A DNA stretch of 64,000 bases from Marinomonas pollencensis (GTDB taxonomy: Bacteria; Pseudomonadota; Gammaproteobacteria; Pseudomonadales; Marinomonadaceae): contig NZ_QUNG01000001.1 of assembly GCF_003387375.1 (NCBI RefSeq), forward strand, positions 62,001 through 126,000, in the 5' to 3' direction. Shown in pieces: positions 19,647 to 28,702 of this stretch (its first letter is position 1; every line of letters begins with the position of its first letter). The notes beneath the pieces are model-generated. The model saw only the letters and a program-made list of their open reading frames with translations, searched no databases and was not told the origin of the DNA. Made by a program: the position numbers and the translations under genes.

Positions 19647-21284
19647 ATGATCAAGCATTTTCTTTGGGTTTTGTTTATAAGCCTAGTACTCAGTGGCTGC
19701 CAAACAGCATCCAATGTTCAAAATGAAAACAGTACAACAGATCTAGAAAGCGACTCTGACGCCGTCGAAGCCGACGTGCAGCAGACAGGCTTTATTGATA
19801 CTGTGCCTCCTGTTTCCCCTGATGATGAAGCAACATCGTCTGATGACCAGCAAGCAGATGTCGTTGCCAGTGAGCCACAACCACCTAAAGATTTATGGGT
19901 GAGGATGCGCCAGGGGTTCGCCTTGGACTTGGACATCAATAAGCCTCGTCTTTCCTCTCAGTTACGTTGGTACAGCTCCCATTTAAACTACCTCGATCGC
20001 GTCTCTGTGCGTGGCCAACGCTACCTCTACTATATTGTGAGCGAATTAGAAAAAGCAGGCATTCCTTCGGAAATCGCCCTACTGCCGATCGTTGAAAGTG
20101 GTTTTGACCCTTTTGGCTACAGCCATGGCCGCGCCTCAGGCCCGTGGCAATTCATCCCATCAACTGGGCAAATGTATGGCCTAGATCAAAACTGGTGGTA
20201 TGACGGGCGCCGCGACATTATCGGTTCGACTCAAGCCGCTATCGCCTACTTGACGCGCCTCAACAAAATGTTCGATGGCAATTGGCTACAAGCATTGGCA
20301 GCCTATAATTCAGGCGAAGGCACAGTATCAAGAGCCATTCGTAAAAATAAGCGCGCCGGCAAACCTACGGACTTCTGGTCCCTTGATCTGCCGAGCGAAA
20401 CACGTGCATACGTACCAAAGCTGCTGGCGCTGGCAAAGATCATTAAAGATCCGAAAAAATACCATTACAAAACCCATTTCATTGCCAACAAACCCTATTT
20501 TGAAAGCGTTAACATTGGCGGCCAACTTGACCTTGCCCAAGCGGCAGAAATGGCCGACATCAGTATTGATGAAGTCTACCTGCTTAATCCAGGCTTCAAC
20601 CAATGGGCCACTGCACCAGATGGCCCACACCGCCTATTAATCCCGATCAAAAAGGCCAAACTGTTTCGCAAGAAGCTTGCTGAGATCCCAGCGGACGAAC
20701 GGGTTACTTGGGTACGCTACTCAGTGAAAGCGGGTGACAACTTATTGCTGGTCGCTAAAAATCACAATACAACCGTGAGCGTACTTGAAGAAGTCAACAA
20801 AATGTCTTCTACCATGATCCGCGTTGGCCAAGAATTAATGATTCCGGTAGCCGGCAATAAGATCGAAAGCTACACACTAAGCTCTCATCAACGCCTGTTA
20901 GCCAAACAATCTCGCGCCCCTGGTCGTAATCGAATCAAAATCAATTACACGGTTAAAGCAGGAGATAGCCTCTGGCTGATCGCCAATCGCTACGACACCG
21001 ATACCAAAACGCTGGCGCGCTGGAACAACATGGGGCTGGCTGACCCTTTGCACCCTGGCAAAAAGCTGGTGGTGTGGCTGGAGCCCAAAGATAACAACAG
21101 TAACCGCAGCGTAATGAAAAGAGTTGTCTACACCATCCGCTCAGGGGATTCGCTCGCCATGGTAGCAAACAAGTTTCGGGTATCACTCAATGACATCCGC
21201 AAATGGAACCCTATTGTAGGTGGAAAAAAATACGTACAGCCCGGTGACAAAGTGACCTTGCTGGTCAATGTGGTGGGTGGCTAA
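19647..21284 (+). CDS. mltD: Membrane-bound lytic murein transglycosylase D with three LysM repeats
   Basis: A lipoprotein that cleaves peptidoglycan glycan strands with formation of 1,6-anhydromuramic acid. The N-terminus MIKHFLWVLFISLVLSGC is a signal peptide with a lipobox Cys. GTG at 19638 would add three residues. An acidic low-complexity linker follows, then the SLT catalytic domain with the Glu in LLPIVESGFDP (near residue 149), ASGPWQFIPSTG and LAAYNSGEG. The C-terminal third has three LysM modules beginning RYSVKAGDNL, NYTVKAGDSL and VYTIRSGDSL, each about 45 residues. The second and third are split by a basic linker. A strong terminator follows. Confidence 0.95.
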   Translation: MIKHFLWVLFISLVLSGCQTASNVQNENSTTDLESDSDAVEADVQQTGFIDTVPPVSPDDEATSSDDQQADVVASEPQPPKDLWVRMRQGFALDLDINKPRLSSQLRWYSSHLNYLDRVSVRGQRYLYYIVSELEKAGIPSEIALLPIVESGFDPFGYSHGRASGPWQFIPSTGQMYGLDQNWWYDGRRDIIGSTQAAIAYLTRLNKMFDGNWLQALAAYNSGEGTVSRAIRKNKRAGKPTDFWSLDLPSETRAYVPKLLALAKIIKDPKKYHYKTHFIANKPYFESVNIGGQLDLAQAAEMADISIDEVYLLNPGFNQWATAPDGPHRLLIPIKKAKLFRKKLAEIPADERVTWVRYSVKAGDNLLLVAKNHNTTVSVLEEVNKMSSTMIRVGQELMIPVAGNKIESYTLSSHQRLLAKQSRAPGRNRIKINYTVKAGDSLWLIANRYDTDTKTLARWNNMGLADPLHPGKKLVVWLEPKDNNSNRSVMKRVVYTIRSGDSLAMVANKFRVSLNDIRKWNPIVGGKKYVQPGDKVTLLVNVVGG

Positions 21285-21301
21285 ACCTCAGCACAGCAGA
21301 T

Positions 21302-21332
21302 AAAAAAAGGCTTCCAATGGAAGCCTTTTTTT
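21302..21332. terminator. Bidirectional terminator between mltD and ppnP
   Basis: A perfect 14-bp hairpin with three-base loop (AAAAAAAGGCTTCC, AAT, GGAAGCCTTTTTTT) has an A run on one side and a T run on the other. It serves convergent mltD and ppnP. Confidence 0.87.
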
Positions 21333-21356
21333 ATCTATTCTAGTTAACGCGCTGCT

Positions 21357-21647
21357 CTACTCGTAACGGCAAAAATACGCTGTAGTTTGCGTCACTTTTA
21401 AGCTAAACGACAAGTTGGCTTCCACAATAAAAGTCTCACCTTTGGTAACCGTCTGCCAAGAAGTTTCTCCAGGTAACTTTACCGTCAATGCACCAGACAC
21501 TACTGTCATATACTCGCGCTGGTTGGTACCGAATTCGTACTCACCCACAGACATTACACCAACCGTCGACACCCCTTCTTGGTTTTCCAAAGCAATGGAC
21601 TTAACACTATCATTAAAATAACTATTAACTTTTAATTCAGTACTCAT
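21357..21647 (-). CDS. ppnP: Pyrimidine/purine nucleoside phosphorylase PpnP (DUF1255)
   Basis: A small cupin-fold enzyme that phosphorolyses several nucleosides to a base and ribose-1-phosphate. The chosen start, [11 protein letters not shown], gives 96 residues, close to the 94 of E. coli PpnP (YaiE). Seven more codons upstream (21668) are open. Diagnostic parts are the SVGEYEFGT and [16 protein letters not shown] segments, then the [12 protein letters not shown] strand and the terminal YFCRYE, which mirrors the SYLCRYL end of the E. coli protein. It appears to be a single-gene unit. Confidence 0.9.
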   Translation of the reverse strand: MSTELKVNSYFNDSVKSIALENQEGVSTVGVMSVGEYEFGTNQREYMTVVSGALTVKLPGETSWQTVTKGETFIVEANLSFSLKVTQTTAYFCRYE

Positions 21648-21733
21648 AAATAAACGTAAGCCTTTCATATTAATAACAAATTGTTAGCCCAAGCCAATTT
21701 CCCTTAAGCTTTAGTATGCGCCTATAGACTATA

Positions 21734-22621
21734 CTAATCCCCCACCATTTCTTCAATGATCCACTCTTTAAACGCCGACATAGCTGGGGTGACCGTACTG
21801 CGCTTTTCGTATACTAGATAAAACGATCGAGTACTAATCAAATGTTGATCAAACAAGACTTTGAGGGTTCCTGCCTCGATTTCTGGCCTAACCAGGTCCA
21901 CATTAGAAAGCGAAATACCCAAGCCTTGCGCCGCTGCCCCTGCGGTTAAAGAACCACTGGAGAACATCAAACCGCGCCGGAAAACTTTAGGATCTAAGCC
22001 GTTTTGCTGCAACCAGTCATGCCACTCATCCTTGCGCTTTGTCACGTGCAACAAAGGGTAAAAACGCATATCTGACGGCTCATTAAGCGGCTGCTCTGGG
22101 CGAATTAATTTAGGGTTACAGACGGGAAATAATTTAGCCGGTGACAAATAATAGGCTTCGACACCCTCCCAGTCACCATTACCAAAGTAGACCGCCATAT
22201 CAATATTGCCAGCCGAAAAATCGATCAAGCCGGTTGACGAGCTAATCTCAATTTGAATGTCTGGGTAACGGGCTTGAAAACGCTCCATTCTTGGCATCAG
22301 CCAACGAGTAAGAAAGGCCGGCGCTACCGCCAATTTCAAAGAGCCAATCTTTTGTTTACTTTTTAACTCAGTCGTCGCGCGCTCAAGCTGCTCAAAAATA
22401 TGTTTAATTGGCTTTAAATAGGACTCACCTGCTTCAGTAAGAATCACTTTCCGCTTCGTCCTTCGAAACAACTCAACTCCTAGAAACCCCTCTAAGCCTT
22501 TAATCTGATGACTAATCGCTGAAGGGGTAACTGACAACTCCTGGGCCGCTTTATTAAAGCTGCCATGACGTGCTGCTGATTCAAAGCACCTCAGTGAGTT
22601 TAGTGGCGGTAAACGATTAAT
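21734..22621 (-). CDS. LysR-family transcriptional regulator (GcvA-like) with apparent ATT start
   Basis: A GcvA-like LysR regulator with an N-terminal winged helix-turn-helix and a C-terminal substrate-binding domain. The first canonical in-frame start is TTG at 22537, which would remove 28 residues and cut the helix-turn-helix in half. The frame stays open upstream and encodes the standard family N-terminus NRLPPLNSLRCFESAARHGS. Where relatives have Met (M-x-RLPPLN) there is ATT (22619-22621). GGAG lies 8 bases before that ATT, and a stop codon is found 12 codons further upstream. No ATG, GTG or TTG exists in between. I place the start at the ATT, giving 295 residues, the usual length. AUU initiation (known for infC) and a start-codon mutation are both possible. 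Target genes are unknown. Confidence 0.75.
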   Translation of the reverse strand: MNRLPPLNSLRCFESAARHGSFNKAAQELSVTPSAISHQIKGLEGFLGVELFRRTKRKVILTEAGESYLKPIKHIFEQLERATTELKSKQKIGSLKLAVAPAFLTRWLMPRMERFQARYPDIQIEISSSTGLIDFSAGNIDMAVYFGNGDWEGVEAYYLSPAKLFPVCNPKLIRPEQPLNEPSDMRFYPLLHVTKRKDEWHDWLQQNGLDPKVFRRGLMFSSGSLTAGAAAQGLGISLSNVDLVRPEIEAGTLKVLFDQHLISTRSFYLVYEKRSTVTPAMSAFKEWIIEEMVGD

Positions 22622-22738
22622 AGGCTCATCTCCAATTAAAGAGTAAAACTAATCAATAGCGTGATTTAGACTCAACTGTCAAACAATAAATCACGGCCAA
22701 TCTTACAAAACCATTAGAGCGCTAGAAAGAAGCCCTGA

Positions 22739-24085
22739 CTAAGCCTCTTCGTCCCCTGAATCCACAGGCGTTGGAAAACGCTTTGGTGGTAATTTAAAGG
22801 CATCAAAACCATCTTGTTTATTATCATGAAAACGGGCTTTTCCAGCCGCTTTACGCGGTGCCTTTTTCGCCGCCTTACGGGCTTTCGATGGCGCGGGCGT
22901 TTTATCAAATTTGCGGGCCGGTTTCGCGGCGGCCAGACCTTTGAATTTTGGCTCTAGACCTTCAACAACATCTTGATCGAACTTACGCTGTAAAAAGGCT
23001 TCAATGGCTTTAAAATTATGCCAGTCTTTCGGGCCGACTAAGGAATAGGCATCGCCCTTAAAACCTGCTCGCCCTGTACGTCCCGTACGGTGTACAAACT
23101 CTTCGGCCTGCTTTGGCACATCAAAGTTAAAAACATGGCTGACACGCGCTATATCCAACCCTCGAGAAGCCAGATCCGTACTGACCAACACCTCAAAATG
23201 ACCTTTCGCAAAGCTCTCCATCACCTTATTGCGCGCTGCTTGTGATAAATTGCCATTCAATGCTTGTGTGGTTAAACCCCAGCCCTCGATCATCTCTGCT
23301 AAGCGCGCGGTATCACTCTTAGTCGCGGTAAAAACAATCGCCTGCTTAATGGTTTGGCTCGTTATCAAGTGTTTAAGAATGTCTTGTTTATGGTCCAAAT
23401 GATCACACAAGTAAACATGTTGCTCGATGTCTTTGTGCTCATCGTAGCCCTGACCAATAGCGACCCGTGAAGGCTCTTTTAATAGTTCGCCCGCAATTTC
23501 ACTGACATCGGTATTGTCCAAGGTGGCAGAGAAAAACAAGGTTTGTCGCAATCTGTGGCTAGCCGCGGCATTGATCGCCCGCACTGCTTCAGCAAATCCT
23601 AAATCCAGCATTCGATCCGCTTCATCTAAGATCAGCAACTCTAAGCCTTCTAAAAAAACATGACGCTGCTTTAAGTGATCCGCTAAGCGGCCTGGCGTGG
23701 CAACAATAAAATGAGGGTCTTTTTGCAGCTGCTTATGTTGATCATTAAAGTTCTCTCCTCCTTGAATCAAAATAGAAGAGTAACGACTGCCCGCCAGTAG
23801 TAAACGTAGCTGACTATAAACTTGTTTCGCCAGCTCTCTGGTTGGCACCAAGACGACAACCCTAGGATCACGTTTCGACAAAGCACGTGTTTTATATACA
23901 CGATGCAAGGCCGGCAAAAGGTAAGCCAGTGTTTTTCCCGATCCGGTTTTAGAAGACGCCAACAAATCGCGCCCAGCCATTGCCTCAGGAATCGCACGCG
24001 ATTGAATCTCCGTGGCCTCCTCAAATCCCAAATGGTCAATGGACTTTAAAATACGATTATCAAAACCAAAATCTTTGAATAACAA
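22739..24085 (-). CDS. DEAD-box ATP-dependent RNA helicase (SrmB-like)
   Basis: An RNA helicase with the full motif set: Q motif around GFEEATEIQSRAIP, motif I ASSKTGSGKT (about 45-54), PTRELA, TPGRL, DEAD in LILDEADRMLDLGFA, SAT in LFFSATL, and HRTGRTGRAG. The helicase core spans about residues 1-365. A Lys/Ala/Pro-rich basic tail of roughly 80 residues follows, probably an RNA-binding extension. Similarity to SrmB rather than RhlE or DbpA is suggested by the HVFNFDVP motif and the D-LDHK segment in the second RecA domain, but the assignment is not secure. Likely role: ribosome assembly or RNA remodelling. It is monocistronic, 117 bases upstream of the LysR gene on the same strand. Confidence 0.85.
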   Translation of the reverse strand: MLFKDFGFDNRILKSIDHLGFEEATEIQSRAIPEAMAGRDLLASSKTGSGKTLAYLLPALHRVYKTRALSKRDPRVVVLVPTRELAKQVYSQLRLLLAGSRYSSILIQGGENFNDQHKQLQKDPHFIVATPGRLADHLKQRHVFLEGLELLILDEADRMLDLGFAEAVRAINAAASHRLRQTLFFSATLDNTDVSEIAGELLKEPSRVAIGQGYDEHKDIEQHVYLCDHLDHKQDILKHLITSQTIKQAIVFTATKSDTARLAEMIEGWGLTTQALNGNLSQAARNKVMESFAKGHFEVLVSTDLASRGLDIARVSHVFNFDVPKQAEEFVHRTGRTGRAGFKGDAYSLVGPKDWHNFKAIEAFLQRKFDQDVVEGLEPKFKGLAAAKPARKFDKTPAPSKARKAAKKAPRKAAGKARFHDNKQDGFDAFKLPPKRFPTPVDSGDEEA

Positions 24086-24180
24086 GTAACCTACCCCTTT
24101 CTAAAAACGAAGACACAGCCTAATGACAGTGATGAATAACAGCATTATACCTCAGGGCAGCAACGTCAGACACGAGGATT

Positions 24181-24720
24181 TCACTCATCTAGAATGAATA
24201 AATACGCTTTCCCTGCACTCACCAAGCCCATACCACTGCCTTGCGGGGTGTTCACAGCAACCAACTCTTCCACAAGCTGGTAAAAAACATTCCGATGAAG
24301 CATCGCCTTCATACCATATCGCATTGATATATATGGCCTTTCAGCTTGCTCACTCCCTTCCAGCCAAAGTTCGCAATCTACCCCTAACACCTTCACATCC
24401 TCGGTTAAGGTCGTAAATTCAATCGCCGGACCTTTGGCAGTATCAATATAGCGCCACTTAGTCACGAGAAACGGGGCATCCTCCACTTGAATTCGCACTT
24501 TTTCGACAGGCGTGACTAAAAAGTACTCGCCTTCTTCGTACCATAAAATATGCGAAAATAAGGTAACCATTTTAGCGCGCTTTATTTTGTCACCATCATG
24601 CACCCAATCCCCATTGGCTTTAACCACCAAATCCATATCACCACAAAATTCAGGGTGCCATAGATGCACTGGGGGCAAACCCGATTTTTTATCCTTTTCA
24701 ACGGCTTTTAAATCAAGCAT
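24181..24720 (-). CDS. DUF1285 family protein
   Basis: A 179-residue cytoplasmic protein with no signal peptide or membrane segment. The block PPVHLWHPEFCGDMDLVVKA, followed by GDWVHDGDKIKRAKMVTLFS and YFLVTPVEKVRIQVEDAPF, is the characteristic DUF1285 pattern. That family occurs widely in Gram-negative bacteria and has solved structures but no agreed function. The mostly beta-strand composition fits those structures. Divergent from the MTHFR-family gene, with a 10-bp inverted repeat between them. Confidence 0.85.
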   Translation of the reverse strand: MLDLKAVEKDKKSGLPPVHLWHPEFCGDMDLVVKANGDWVHDGDKIKRAKMVTLFSHILWYEEGEYFLVTPVEKVRIQVEDAPFLVTKWRYIDTAKGPAIEFTTLTEDVKVLGVDCELWLEGSEQAERPYISMRYGMKAMLHRNVFYQLVEELVAVNTPQGSGMGLVSAGKAYLFILDE

Positions 24721-24783
24721 GGGAACCTCTCATCTCATTATAAAATTAGTAGATCAAACTAACTCACCTAAACTTTAATTTTA

Positions 24784-24809
24784 TTCAAGATCAAAGGCGT
24801 GATCTTGAA
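24784..24809. repeat. Perfect 10-bp inverted repeat in the DUF1285 / MTHFR-like intergenic region
   Basis: TTCAAGATCA (24784-24793), six bases, then TGATCTTGAA (24800-24809). There is no T run on either side, so it is not an ordinary terminator. It lies 60-120 bases from both divergent start codons, where an operator would be expected. Confidence 0.6.
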
Positions 24810-24899
24810 AGCAATTCACTGATAGGATACCTCTAACATAAAGAACAACGAAACCCTTCGCAACACGATGGGCGTTTCATTTACTTAGAGTGTGCCATC

Positions 24900-25856
24900 A
24901 TGAAATCTGAATTAGCAACCAAGTTTACCGACCCTAGCCGTGGGGTTTATTTTATTGGCACTACGCCACCCCGCGCCAGCGTAGAAGAAGAACAACTAAA
25001 CCAAATCAGCCAAAAGCTACTGCAACGCCTAGATAATATCGACGTGGATGGTTTAATCGTTTATGACATTCAAGATGAAAGTAGCCGTATTGACAAGCCT
25101 CGGCCATTTCCATTTATGCAAACCCACGACCCCAGAGCGTGGTCAAAACGCCTAAAAGACGCGGCTCAAATACCCGTTATTACTTACAAATCGGTTTCTT
25201 CTCGAACAACAGAAGAGTTTACTTTATGGTTGCAAGAAGCTTGGAACGAATTTGATATAAGCGATATAGTCCTAGTGGGCTCTCCTTCCTCTGATGGTGA
25301 TATCAAGCTGCCTTTAGCAGAGGCCTATAAAACCTTAGCCAATACGCCTCTTGACTTCAATTTAGGCGGTGTAACCATTGCCGAACGCCATGCTAAGAAA
25401 AAAGATGAGCATTTACGACTAATAAACAAATCAGAAGCTGGGTGTGAATTCTTTATTTCGCAAGCGGTTTACAACCCTCAGGCGACCGCTGATTTAATCA
25501 GCCAATACGCTCAGACTTGCAAAGCTCAGGGCATCACACCAAAACGAGTAATTTTGACCTTCACCCCCTGTGGTAGCGCGAAGACATTAGAATTCATGGA
25601 ATGGTTAGGCATTTCTGTGCCTGTAGCGACTAAAAACCGCATTCTAGGCTCGGCAACACCACTCGATGAATCCATTAAAATTTGCCGCAGTGCGTTAGAG
25701 CTCATCATGGAAACCGCCTTGCCTGATGGCGTTCCACTTGGCTTAAACATTGAGAGCCTAACGAACCGGAAAGAAGAAATTGATGCGTCCATTGACTTAT
25801 ACAAGCTGCTGAAAGCAACGCTCGACTTAAAACTTGCAGAGCAGGCTCTGCTGTAA
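24900..25856 (+). CDS. Methylenetetrahydrofolate reductase family protein
   Basis: A 318-residue TIM-barrel protein of the MTHFR superfamily. Visible features are the early GVYFIGTTPPRAS strand, the DGLIVYDIQDES segment (about 55-66), FNLGGVTIAERH (about 156-167), GCEFFISQAVYNP (about 186-198) and ILTFTPCGSAKTLEFMEWLG. These correspond to the barrel strands of MTHFR-like enzymes. It is longer and more divergent than E. coli MetF and lacks its familiar N-terminal motif. It may be the type of MTHFR that uses an unusual electron donor, or a one-carbon enzyme acting on another folate species. A solitary gene, ending in a hairpin region shared with the convergent glycosyltransferase. Confidence 0.72.
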   Translation: MKSELATKFTDPSRGVYFIGTTPPRASVEEEQLNQISQKLLQRLDNIDVDGLIVYDIQDESSRIDKPRPFPFMQTHDPRAWSKRLKDAAQIPVITYKSVSSRTTEEFTLWLQEAWNEFDISDIVLVGSPSSDGDIKLPLAEAYKTLANTPLDFNLGGVTIAERHAKKKDEHLRLINKSEAGCEFFISQAVYNPQATADLISQYAQTCKAQGITPKRVILTFTPCGSAKTLEFMEWLGISVPVATKNRILGSATPLDESIKICRSALELIMETALPDGVPLGLNIESLTNRKEEIDASIDLYKLLKATLDLKLAEQALL

Positions 25857-25880
25857 TCCAGCCAAGCGACAAATTAAGGG

Positions 25881-25906
25881 GCGCACTCAATCAATAAGGA
25901 GTGCGC
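25881..25906. terminator. Hairpin between convergent genes, possible terminator
   Basis: GCGCACTC (25881-25888) pairs with GAGTGCGC (25899-25906) across a 10-base loop. No proper T tract follows on either strand, so termination is less certain than at the other hairpins. Confidence 0.4.
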
Positions 25907-25924
25907 ACCAGCATGCTGCTCAGA

Positions 25925-26953
25925 CTAATGGGCCACCAAACCTAACTCGCGGATGACTTTATTGACTTTTGTCATCACCGCATCTTGTGACAATTGCGCC
26001 ATCGCATCGCTGCGATGCACAGTAGTCGCCCAAGGCAAGGATTCCACAGGCTTGCCGGACTCTTCTTCTACTAACTCACGATACACACTCACCACATTGT
26101 CTTGGTCATTATAAGGGCCGGTGCGCTTTGGGTTAGACAGAGCAAACAAAGCAATCACTGGGGTTTTTACAATGGTCGCCATATGCGCGGGCCCGGTGTC
26201 GGGACTGATGATTAATGCGGCTTTTCGAATAACATCTAACAAGGACGCTATGCTTGTTTTAGCCACCAGATTACGCACCGCAAAGCCTTCACTGACCGCA
26301 TTACATACCTGGATTTCACGTGCACTTGGCCCACCGGTCACCACAACATCAATGCCTTCGGCCAATAGCGTCGCTATCAAATGTCGGTAGCCTTCAAGAG
26401 TCCAATCTTTGCTCACCTTTGAGCCACACGGGTTCACTACCACAAAACGCTCAGGCAACGACAAATCGCTGTCTGGAATCGATAACTGCCAAGAAGGCGA
26501 CTGATCTGGCACATCAATCGCCCGCGCCAATGACATCAAAGCATCCAATACATGCTTTCCGGTAGGCTCTGGTGCTAATTGATTAACAAACCAATGCTGC
26601 TTTTCACGGGAATGGGATTTGGCAAAGCCGATCCGTTTTTTGGCACTCAACACCCGGGTTAATAAACTGGCGCGTAACGACCACTGCATGTGCAGCAAGA
26701 CATCAAACTTGACCCCTTTTAGTGACCTCCCAAGGGCAAACATGCCTTTGAAGCCAGACTTTTTATGGTAAACATGAACATCAATATTTGGCATCAAACG
26801 AACTAATTGCGCCTCAGCAGGGCCTGTTATCCAGGTAATCTGAGCATTGGGGTAACGCCTCTGTATTGCCGTGACCACCGACATGGCATGGCAAACGTCC
26901 CCCAATGCAGATAATCGTACTATGGCAATTCGTTGAATGCTTTCTTGTGTCAT
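25925..26953 (-). CDS. Glycosyltransferase family 9 (heptosyltransferase-like)
   Basis: A GT-B glycosyltransferase of the ADP-heptose:LPS heptosyltransferase family, acting at the inner membrane on the LPS core. The 342 residues start with AIVRLSALGDVCHAMSV, in which the Asp-containing SALGD loop is the family's acceptor-side motif. The C-terminal half has VVNPCGSKVSKDWTLEGY and VVTGGPSAREIQ. It also has the donor-binding loop ISPDTGPAHMATIVKTPVIALF. Divergent from kdkA and an LpxL-like acyltransferase, which makes an LPS-core role likely. It cannot be assigned confidently to WaaC, WaaF or WaaQ. Confidence 0.88.
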   Translation of the reverse strand: MTQESIQRIAIVRLSALGDVCHAMSVVTAIQRRYPNAQITWITGPAEAQLVRLMPNIDVHVYHKKSGFKGMFALGRSLKGVKFDVLLHMQWSLRASLLTRVLSAKKRIGFAKSHSREKQHWFVNQLAPEPTGKHVLDALMSLARAIDVPDQSPSWQLSIPDSDLSLPERFVVVNPCGSKVSKDWTLEGYRHLIATLLAEGIDVVVTGGPSAREIQVCNAVSEGFAVRNLVAKTSIASLLDVIRKAALIISPDTGPAHMATIVKTPVIALFALSNPKRTGPYNDQDNVVSVYRELVEEESGKPVESLPWATTVHRSDAMAQLSQDAVMTKVNKVIRELGLVAH

Positions 26954-27060
26954 CTTAGCCTCAAGTGCTGTTTAAAATCGGCGATTATTATAGAATAGCC
27001 AGCTTTGAATGTGTCTAAATTTATCTGGCACAATAAATGAACAATGATTAAGCGAGCCCT

Positions 27061-27771
27061 ATGCCGGATTCTCATATTATTGATGGCCACACCACTCTTT
27101 TGTGCAGCCAAGCATCACTGCCGGTTGAATCAAATTGGTTCTCGGCAGAATATTGGCAAAAAAAGCATGCGTTAACGGGTACCGGACAAGGTCGCGGCGA
27201 AGTATGGTTTATTAATAGCGAGTTTGGAAACTTCGTTATGCGGCGTTATCGCCGCGGCGGATTGATCGCAAAATTTAATAAAGACGCATTTTTATTTACC
27301 AAGCCTACCGAGACTCGTCCTTGGCAAGAGCTAAGCTTGCTTGAAACCATGGTCGGTCTTGGCTTACCGGTGCCGCTACCGGTGGCAGGTATCTACCGAA
27401 AAAAATGGGGCTTCTATCGCGCCCATTTATTAACTCAAACCATTGCTAACGCAACCGACCTGTTTGACATATTAAAAGCAGGTAAAAGCGATACGCTAGA
27501 CTGGAAAAACATCGGTGCCGTCATCAAGCAATTCCATCAACATGGCATTTACCATAGTGACCTAAACTGCCATAACATCATGGTGGATGAACAAAATAAG
27601 GTTTGGCTAATTGATTTTGACAAATGCGATCAACGAGCCATCGAGGAAGAATGGACACAAGGCAATATCAACCGCCTAAAGCGCTCTCTCGATAAAGAGT
27701 CTCAACGACACACAAACTTTAACGTCTCTGATGCACAGTGGCGTGATTTACTGGAGGGATATCGTGGCTAA
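27061..27771 (+). CDS. kdkA: 3-deoxy-D-manno-octulosonic acid kinase KdkA
   Basis: Phosphorylates Kdo at O-4 in lipid A-Kdo, using ATP. It has a eukaryotic-like kinase fold. The 236 residues contain FVMRRYRRGGLIAKFNKDAF near the nucleotide loop (about 58-78) and the catalytic loop YHSDLNCHNIMVD with catalytic Asp and Asn (about 174-186). The metal-binding motif is LIDFDKC. These match KdkA, the Kdo kinase of Haemophilus and Vibrio. It overlaps the lpxL-like gene by eight bases, so both are likely co-expressed. Confidence 0.92.
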   Translation: MPDSHIIDGHTTLLCSQASLPVESNWFSAEYWQKKHALTGTGQGRGEVWFINSEFGNFVMRRYRRGGLIAKFNKDAFLFTKPTETRPWQELSLLETMVGLGLPVPLPVAGIYRKKWGFYRAHLLTQTIANATDLFDILKAGKSDTLDWKNIGAVIKQFHQHGIYHSDLNCHNIMVDEQNKVWLIDFDKCDQRAIEEEWTQGNINRLKRSLDKESQRHTNFNVSDAQWRDLLEGYRG

Positions 27772-28690
27772 GAAGAGCACGACAGAGTTAACACTCAAAC
27801 AGTTACTTGCACCAAAATACTGGCTAACCTGGTTGGCCATGTCGGTGACTTACATAGTAAGCTTTTTACCTTGGTCAACAAAGCAAAGCCTGGGAAAAGT
27901 CTTAGGCTTATTACTGCACAAAACCGCCGCTCGCCGTCGCCATATTTGTGATGTTAACTTGCAAATTTGCTACCCAGAAATGTCCCAAGCTGAACGTAAA
28001 AAGCTGACTCGCCAACACTTCATTAGTGCCGGAAAAGGCTTTTTAGAAACCTTTGATGCTTGGTACCAACCGGCCTCAAAACTGATGCCTAGAGTAGACT
28101 GCGATTCTCAAGCTGTGGTTGATAAAGCCTTAGAAGCGGGCAAAGGCTGCATCCTAATCAGTGGCCATTTTGCTCCGCTGGACTTGTGTGGCACCTTGAT
28201 TGCCAGTCACCTAGACCTACACCCGATATATAAACGTCAGAACAATCCAGTTTTTAATTGGGTAATGGAACACCAGCGTAAAAAAGTGTACAGCAAAACC
28301 ATTGAACGCTCAGACATGCGTGAAGTGCTTAAGTCTCTTAAGCTGAACAAACCAGTTTGGTATGCAGTCGATCAAGACTACGGCCGTAAACATTCTGTAT
28401 TTGCGCCTTTTTTCGGCCGTCAATGTGCGACCATTTCACACATCGGCCGCATTGCAAAAATGACCAAAGCACCAGTACTGCTATTGGATTATGGGCGTAC
28501 AGAAACAGGCTACACTTATCGTTTTACTGAAGTCGAAAACTACCCGACAGACGATGATGTTACCAACGCGACGGTTATTAACCAATTAATGGAACAAGCG
28601 ATCTCCACTAAAAAAGAGCAATACCTTTGGTCACATCGCCGTTTCAAAACCCAACCAGTAAAAGGCGATCCATCACCTTACAACAAATAA
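27764..28690 (+). CDS. Lipid A biosynthesis lauroyl/myristoyl acyltransferase (LpxL/LpxM/HtrB family)
   Basis: Adds a secondary acyl chain to Kdo-lipid IVA at the inner membrane. The start chosen is GTG at 27764 (AKKSTTELTLKQ), which has GGAGGGA directly upstream. The longer frame from 27731 lacks such a site. It gives 308 residues, the normal length. One hydrophobic anchor lies at about 22-42. The catalytic HX4D motif is present in ISGHFAPLDLCG, followed by the VWYAVDQDYGRKHSVFAPFFG block of the family. With kdkA and the neighbouring glycosyltransferase it makes an LPS inner-core/lipid A group. LpxL and LpxM cannot be told apart from sequence alone. Confidence 0.9.
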   Translation: MAKKSTTELTLKQLLAPKYWLTWLAMSVTYIVSFLPWSTKQSLGKVLGLLLHKTAARRRHICDVNLQICYPEMSQAERKKLTRQHFISAGKGFLETFDAWYQPASKLMPRVDCDSQAVVDKALEAGKGCILISGHFAPLDLCGTLIASHLDLHPIYKRQNNPVFNWVMEHQRKKVYSKTIERSDMREVLKSLKLNKPVWYAVDQDYGRKHSVFAPFFGRQCATISHIGRIAKMTKAPVLLLDYGRTETGYTYRFTEVENYPTDDDVTNATVINQLMEQAISTKKEQYLWSHRRFKTQPVKGDPSPYNK

Positions 28691-28702
28691 GATGCTCGCG
28701 CC

